Shown here: positions 58,720 through 64,000 of the stretch, piece by piece
Layout: the number at the start of each line of letters is the position of its first letter
How positions within the stretch are numbered: the first letter of the stretch is position 1
Assembly: GCF_022682495.2 (NCBI RefSeq)
Contig: NC_071397.1
Span: 31,015,427 to 31,079,426 of the forward strand
Direction of reading: 5' to 3'
Length of the DNA stretch: 64,000 nt
DNA from: Desmodus rotundus
Taxonomy: Eukaryota; Chordata; Mammalia; Chiroptera; Phyllostomidae
The notes under the pieces: generated by a model
Database searches by the model: none
Told to the model about the DNA's origin: nothing
The model's input: only the letters and a program-made list of their open reading frames with translations
Made by a program: the position numbers and the translations under genes

Positions 58720-59060
58720 ATCTCACTTGGAGTCAGATAAATCTGCATTATGATTTCAGGACCTACAGTGATGAGAAGTAACTGGAGGAGAAGCGATTTT
58801 GCTGAGTCATCACGGTTTCTTGCTGACCCTGACAACCTACTTTCTGGAAATCCCAGCCTGAGATGTGATCTGATTATACTTAACCAAAATCATTAAGGGC
58901 TTTGTTGGGTACTAGATATTAAGTACTTGGGATATAAAAATGAAAAAAAAACCCAAAACCCTGTCTTAAAGGAGCACTCTACCTATTAAGAGAGATCATT
59001 GCATTTTTAAAATTGTAATAACATATTTGATTAGGGCTAGCTATGGGATTATGTTCAATT
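58720..59060. other. Intergenic stretch without recognised elements
   Basis: Nothing recognised. Confidence 0.45.
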
Positions 59061-59215
59061 CTCATAATAGTCTTACGCATTAAGTACTCTTATGACCGCT
59101 ATTTCTCATAAAGGGTCTGCAGCTTGGCGAAGCTCAGCAAGAGGCCAGTTAGTGATGGAGCTGGGATACAAACCAAGGTCTGGATGACTGACTCCAGAGC
59201 CTGCCCTGCAAAATG
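59060..59215 (-). mobile_element. MIR SINE, reverse
   Basis: TTCTCATAATAGTCTTACGC, CTCAGCAAGAGGCCAGTTAG, GGAGCTGGGATACAAACCAA and CTGACTCCAGAGCCTGCCCT follow reverse MIR. Confidence 0.8.
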
Positions 59216-59219
59216 CTGT

Positions 59220-59885
59220 GCATCTTCCAATTAGTGCTGACAGATGAGCTAGATCCTCAAGGATGAAGAGTCCACCAGATGGGAAAGGCCTCTAGCCCAG
59301 ACCATTCTGCACCTCAAGGCGGCCCCTGGCCAGCATGGTCTCTAGCGCCTGTGCTATTACTGAGGCAGTTGCAGCAATAGGGAAAGGGGGCAGGTAAACT
59401 CTTCACCCCCTGAAACCACTAAAGTTTTTCTGTGCTCCCCCTCCTCTGCGTCCTCCTCTGACTGCAGTCACCATTTGCACCACCAAACCTCTTGGCACGC
59501 ATCGTCTGCAGCTCAGGAAGGGTATGAATAAAGGAGACAGAACAAAGCTGTCCGTAGCCAAGCCCAGACTTACCCTTCGTTCCCAAGGTAAAATCACCAC
59601 GAGTACCCAGCCCCTACTCCGTGTCCCCAGTCCCAATGCAACAGTGCCCCTCAGTTCTGCGTCAGTCACTAATACCTGCATCCTGGGGTTGAGCTGACAG
59701 GCCTGATTCCCAGGCCCACGGAGTGTTTCAGACCTCCCAGAGGCAGTCCATCTGCCCTCACAGTTATTGCCTCCAAAATAGGTTCCATGCCTCAGCATCT
59801 GTGTGCAGAGCCCCTTCCCCTCGGAGGAGCTCAGAAGTCGTCAGCCCCTTCCACAGCTCTTCCAGCCAGCTAGTCCTTTCATCCT
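59220..59885. other. Intergenic stretch without recognised elements
   Basis: GC-richer. The 131-residue minus frame at 59403-59798 has no domain or signals. Confidence 0.4.
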
Positions 59886-59889
59886 GAGC

Positions 59890-60005
59890 ACGAGACGTTT
59901 GTCGTGCACCTTATCTCCAGCACTTAGAGCAGCGTGTGACACGGAGTAGGTACCTAGTGAACATTTGTTGGATGGACGATAAATGAACGGATGAGCAAAT
60001 AAATG
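59890..60005 (+). mobile_element. L2 LINE 3' end
   Basis: ATCTCCAGCACTTAGAGCAG, GTGTGACACGGAGTAGGTAC and ACATTTGTTGGATGGACGAT match the L2 terminus (the AGCACAGTGCCTGGCACATAG-type block followed by a TTGTTGAATGAATG-type end). Confidence 0.8.
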
Positions 60006-60007
60006 GT

Positions 60008-60540
60008 AGAGTGAGTGAACGCACACTCTGACCTGAATCTCCTCACTGCTGGTCCTCTTAACTCCTCCAGGTTCCACCATCACCTCATCGTTTAAAGTTT
60101 ACCTGCATTTTTTCTAGCCATGATCCTCATTATTTTTGGTAAGAATTTGATGCTACCTCTGGCTTTACTGCCTTATCCCACCTTGTGAACATTTGTCACA
60201 ATTCTTCTTGGCTCACATCGGTAATAAACGCTTGGGGCTTGCCCCTCCCCCTCAGGTGGGATCCAGCCAGCGTGTGTGTGTGAATGACGTGCTGCTCTGC
60301 CTCAGTGAGTTCATAAAGCACCCACACCTCAGAAGGAGGCACAGTAGCTAACTAAATATGTACGTCCCAAACTAAACAGCACTCAGAACGACCATACACG
60401 AAGTCCCTGCCTTCAGTAAAGGCACACGTGCCACACGACAAGCAAGTGGAGACGGCAAAGCCTGGAAGGGGGATGGAGAAAACCCCTGTGCCTTCGGTGG
60501 GGAAATGGGCACGTGCGTGTGAGTAAACACTGCCCTGCGT
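60008..60540 (+). repeat. Right copy of the duplicated unit (mariner empty site)
   Basis: Collinear with 44425-45605 but uninterrupted: AGGAGGCAC runs via a short link into AATATGTACGTCCC, the place where the left copy carries the mariner. It is preceded by an L2 tail, as is the left copy. Confidence 0.85.
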
Positions 60541-60956
60541 GTACACACGCACAGGAACGTAAGCCCCGTGAGAGCGGGAAGTGTGTCACGGTTTGCTGCT
60601 CTAGCACGTGTTTTGTTATCTCTTCATTCCTCTAGATTTTCCAAGTTGCACCCACCTGGGAGCTAAGCCACCAGGAAGAGCACGCCCGGTCCCGCTGACC
60701 CCTTCCCGCCGTCCTGTGCGCGCCACCATTCAGTCACCAAGTCTTTCGCTAACGTTTTGCCTTTGCTTTGTATTGTGTTACTTAAAAATTCTTCTTACAT
60801 TGGCTATATATTTTGCCAGATATTTTTCAGCATATTACTCAATATCTTTGTTTTTTCCAATAGATGCACATGATGTTTTTATTTGTATGTTCAATGATGT
60901 ATTATTTAAGGTCTGGAAAAGCTTTTTCTTCTAAAGACTTATGCTTCCTTCTACCA

Positions 60957-61460
60957 CAGGGTTCTTAACCTTTTATACTTTGGACCCTTATGGTGCCTGG
61001 TAAAGCCTTTAGCCTCCTTCTCAGAATAATATTAAGCTCATTAGCTCATTTAAAAAAAAATACATAGGGTTAAAAGAATTATATTTAAAATTTTTTAAAC
61101 ATTTTAAAAACAAGTTTGTGAAGTACTAATACATATGACTTCTTCACTGAAGTATTTAGTAAAATAATGAAAGATCCAATAACCACTGCATTTTTGAAGT
61201 AGTGATGAGCAAAAATGATAGCTCCAGATATCTGCAGCAACCCCGATGTGGTACAAAAATACCTGTAATTTTGCTGACAGCAACGTGACAGGCACGGCTG
61301 TGCTCTTGTGGTTTGCCGCCTACAGTGACAATGAAAAGAAATGCCGAATTCTCACAGAGGTAAAAAAAAAAAAAAGTAAAAGCACATTTCTTTTTCTTCC
61401 TGTTGAAGTTCACGGGCCCCCTGAAGTTCTTCCTGGGACCACTGTGGAAATAGCATAGCC
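60957..61460 (+). mobile_element. hAT-type DNA transposon remnant
   Basis: Begins CAGGGTTCTTAACCTTTTAT, continues AGCCTCCTTCTCAGAATAAT, AACAAGTTTGTGAAGTACTA and AGTAGTGATGAGCAAAAATG, and ends with GTTCACGGGCCCCCTGAAGT. This is the order of a mammalian hAT repeat with CAGGGGTTCTTAACC ends. The right terminus is lost. Confidence 0.65.
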
Positions 61461-61654
61461 CATCACACGGCCCGAGCTCACCCCGGCTATTCAGAACTCA
61501 GCTCAACACTCTCGTACCCACTGCAGCAGAGCTCACGACTAATGTATTTTTTCTTTCTTTCTATGCCCTTTTCCAATAATGTTGTAATACAATAGCTTGA
61601 TGAAACTCTTTGTAAATCTTTTCAAAACGATTCAAAGAAAAAAAAATGACGTGA

Positions 61655-61725
61655 ACTGGTACTTTAGTGCCTGGCACATAGAATGTGCCCCCCAAACAAG
61701 GGGACAGAATGAATGAATGGCGGGA
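61655..61725 (+). mobile_element. L2 LINE 3' end
   Basis: TTAGTGCCTGGCACATAGAA followed by GACAGAATGAATGAATGGCG is the L2 tail. Confidence 0.65.
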
Positions 61726-61729
61726 AGAC

Positions 61730-62390
61730 TGAAACTCCACGTTCTCCCAGACCACCGCTTCTCAGTCTCCTGAAACTTGATCTCCTTTTGATAAACATAA
61801 AAATGTCACCTCCTACTCCCACCACGGCTATAGTTACAATGTTCAAGGGGTCCTTAGCTCTTCCTTCAACTGAGAGACCAAGTTAAGTTCTCTACTTTTC
61901 GGTTACTGTCGCCAAGACTATTCTTGCATGCGCTTCTCCAGCTTGTACTCCAAAGTCCATCCTACTTTGTTTTGCTTTGGTTTGCTTCTGTTTTTCCTTT
62001 ATCTAAATGTACATCAAAAATGGCGTTTTGATTTCTCAACCTATGCATATCAAAATGGAGATTTCTGCACTGGAAATGGGCTCATTAAAATTCTGAGTGT
62101 AACTGATAGAGTGCTCTATGACACCAAGTTCCAAAAAAACCCTATTTAAATTTCTCACAGTTATTGCAACAGGATAATTTTACATTATAAATTGATTTGA
62201 ACCTGTAAGTCCACCACCACTATTTCTACTGGTTGGCATATTGGAGCCTTTTCTATGGGGATTTCTTATTCTTCTGAAAGCAACTCCAGCCTGAAGTCAA
62301 AGACTCTTCCAATCTGTTCTTTTGTAAATGTTCAAACCCCCGATTCTATAAAGCAAAGTGTGCTTGTCCAGAGAAAGAGACAGGGGGAGG
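61730..62390. other. Intergenic stretch without recognised elements
   Basis: Nothing recognised. Confidence 0.4.
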
Positions 62391-62396
62391 TGCTTT

Positions 62397-62421
62397 GAGA
62401 GCTAACGCAGTATTAGCTCTC
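62397..62421. repeat. Inverted repeat, 9-bp perfect stem
   Basis: GAGAGCTAA (62397-62405) and TTAGCTCTC (62413-62421) with a 7-base loop. TTTGAGAGCT occurs once more just downstream. Confidence 0.85.
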
Positions 62422-62879
62422 ACTGTTTGAGAGCTGGGAACAGCGAGAAGATGAACAACCACTTGTCTCCGATAATGGGAGTTCCTGCCTCGTTGCATGA
62501 CGACCAATAGCTCAACATTGGTCAGATTATATCCCCAAATCAAAAAGCAATGGTCAGTCATTGTTCAACCTCCCTTTTGTACTCTGAAGTTAGAATTGAG
62601 TTTTTCAAAATACGTGACAGGTCACTAAGATTTAATATAAATTGTTTTGAAGAGGCTATTACTCCCTGTACTGTAAAAAAATGTCTCCTACTCTCCTCTG
62701 TCCTCCAGTTTAATCCTCTCCCAGCTGCCCCTACCCACCCACAGGCCCTCTGGCCTAAATGTCTTTCAAATCTTCTGCTCTGAAGAGGAGAATGCAGATC
62801 TTCCCCTCTGCCCTCCACCAGCCACCCAACTGCTGCTCACTCCTCTGAGCCCCAGCTACCTCGAAGGTAGCTAAGACCA

Positions 62880-63025
62880 GTGCATCTTAAACTTCAATGT
62901 TGCAACAAGTCACTTAGGATATTGTTAAAATTTAGATTCAATTTTAGAATTCTGGGGGTTGGGGGTGGTGGTGCTCAAATTATGTATTTCTAACGAACTC
63001 CCAGGCAGGACCTGCTAAGTAATTT
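62880..63025 (+). mobile_element. hAT MITE of MER5 type
   Basis: CAGTGCATCTTAAACTTCAA, AGATTCAATTTTAGAATTCT, GGGGTTGGGGGTGGTGGTGC, ATGTATTTCTAACGAACTCC and CAGGCAGG follow a MER5-like order, with the right end lost. Confidence 0.65.
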
Positions 63026-63029
63026 GAAA

Positions 63030-63190
63030 GGCCCAGTGAAAAATAAAAATGCAGGAGGTGCCTTGTTAAAAAATTATTAATAATTTCAAGATGGCAACAA
63101 TAGAACACTAAGCCAAGCTCCAGGCCCTTCTGAGCAGGAGGCCCCGTGCAAACGCTAAGTCTCAGGGCTGTGAACCAGGCCCTGCTTTCC
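63030..63190. mobile_element. Decayed interspersed repeat, family unassigned
   Basis: GTTAAAAAATTATTAATAAT, TTCAAGATGGCAACAATAGA and CCAGGCCCTTCTGAGCAGGA resemble a known mammalian repeat with a GGGGCCCGTGC block. I cannot name it. Confidence 0.4.
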
Positions 63191-63199
63191 GTGATGCAC

Positions 63200-64000
63200 A
63201 GGTCAGGGCGTCTTACTTTGAGTAGAAAGGTGTGAGTTCCAAAGCTAGAAAGCAGGACGGTGTGGTTGGCCACCGTTTCCAGGGGCTGAACCTTCCCTCT
63301 TGCTCCAACCAGAGCTCTGAGCTTTAAGTAGCTTGGCAATGTTATCGGAGGTTGAGGAAGGCACAGGTCAGCCAGGAACGTCCCACCGTTGTGAAAAGTT
63401 AGACGGAGTCAAAGAAAGAGCAATTCTTTTGATCTAATAGCAGCCATACACCAAAAATGACTCTGAGCTAGGTAAATCCCATTTCCTAGGCAATTGGGCC
63501 ATGAAAACCCCAGTTGTTGGAGAGTTAAACAAACAAGCAAGGATCTCCTGACAGAGTTCCGCCGGCAGAGGGGTAGGTGGCCTCTCAGTTCCAAGTGTAA
63601 CAGGAAGCCCAGTAGCAGACCAGGCTTGAACCAGCACCTGAAATTCTAACCGTACCACCCTCCCACCCCGGGGGCCTGCCTGCTGGCTACCACTGCAGCC
63701 TAGGCTGGTGGGGGCGGGGCGTGGGGGCGGAATTACAGAAAGAACTGTAAATTCAAAGTAGTCTGTCTTCACCTGCAAGGAGGCTGTGCAGTGTTTGTGA
63801 ATTTCCACTGCTTAATTAACAGGCAAACAGAAGTTGTATTATATGGTTCTTCTCAATAGTCTGCTTCAAACCTTACCTTACCATACCCGCTAAAAGCCAA
63901 AAACTCAAAATTGTGAACAAGGGTTTCGCTCTCCAGCCAGGGCCTCAATCCACGCCCTCTGTTGGTAAGAACAGGAGCCTCGTCAAACAGATGGGTGTAG
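63200..64000. other. Intergenic end of window
   Basis: GC-rich run at 63650-63740. The 124-residue minus frame at 63434-63808 is unsupported. Nothing recognised. Confidence 0.4.

Noticed and set aside
59403..59798. 131-residue minus-strand frame
   Set aside because: No recognisable domain; Gly/Arg-rich chance translation of GC-rich DNA.

Overview
This is mammalian nuclear DNA, almost certainly from a bat. Three tRNA-derived SINEs of the bat Ves type, several short L1 3' tails ending in the same motif, two internally deleted mariner copies and a non-autonomous hAT element with an intact target-site duplication all point to Chiroptera, probably the Vespertilionoidea side. Species cannot be fixed from the sequence alone. 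There are no bacterial features.

The only gene I can establish is the 3' end of RIMS1 (RIM1, the presynaptic active-zone scaffold), on the + strand. Six coding exons lie at 1-167, 47961-48099, 50015-50127, 52961-53062, 53645-53784 and 55354-55572. All have AG/GT boundaries, and their phases join into one open frame of 292 residues plus a stop. They encode the Ser/Arg-rich linker, the conserved block before the C2B domain, the whole C2B domain and the C-terminal tail. A 3' UTR of about 2 kb follows, ending at an AATAAA at 57604 with a GT-rich element behind it. The first intron seen here is 47.8 kb and holds most of the window; the others are 0.6-2.8 kb.

The long intron (168-47960) is a layered record of transposition: old MIR and L2 fragments, MaLR-type LTRs (14.3, 31.5 and 37.4 kb, possibly 20.1 kb), hAT elements (8.4 and 9.7 kb), L1 3' ends (20.6, 37.5, 40.1 and 43.4 kb), two Ves SINEs, two mariners (44.8 and 46.5 kb), microsatellites and several strong hairpins. 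From 57.7 kb to the end the DNA is intergenic, with MIR, L2 and hAT remnants and one unexplained minus-strand open frame at 58.2-58.7 kb.

The points most worth a second look are: (1) a sequence unit present at 44.4-45.6 kb and again at 60.0-60.5 kb, with strikingly uneven identity, where the second copy is a natural empty site for the mariner that split the first; (2) the minus-strand 166-codon open frame with a splice-acceptor-like start just beyond RIMS1; (3) a possible unlisted exon at 25.44-25.67 kb with a perfect donor; (4) clean, datable insertions (hAT with 8-bp duplications, an L1 tail inside an LTR with 16-bp duplications).
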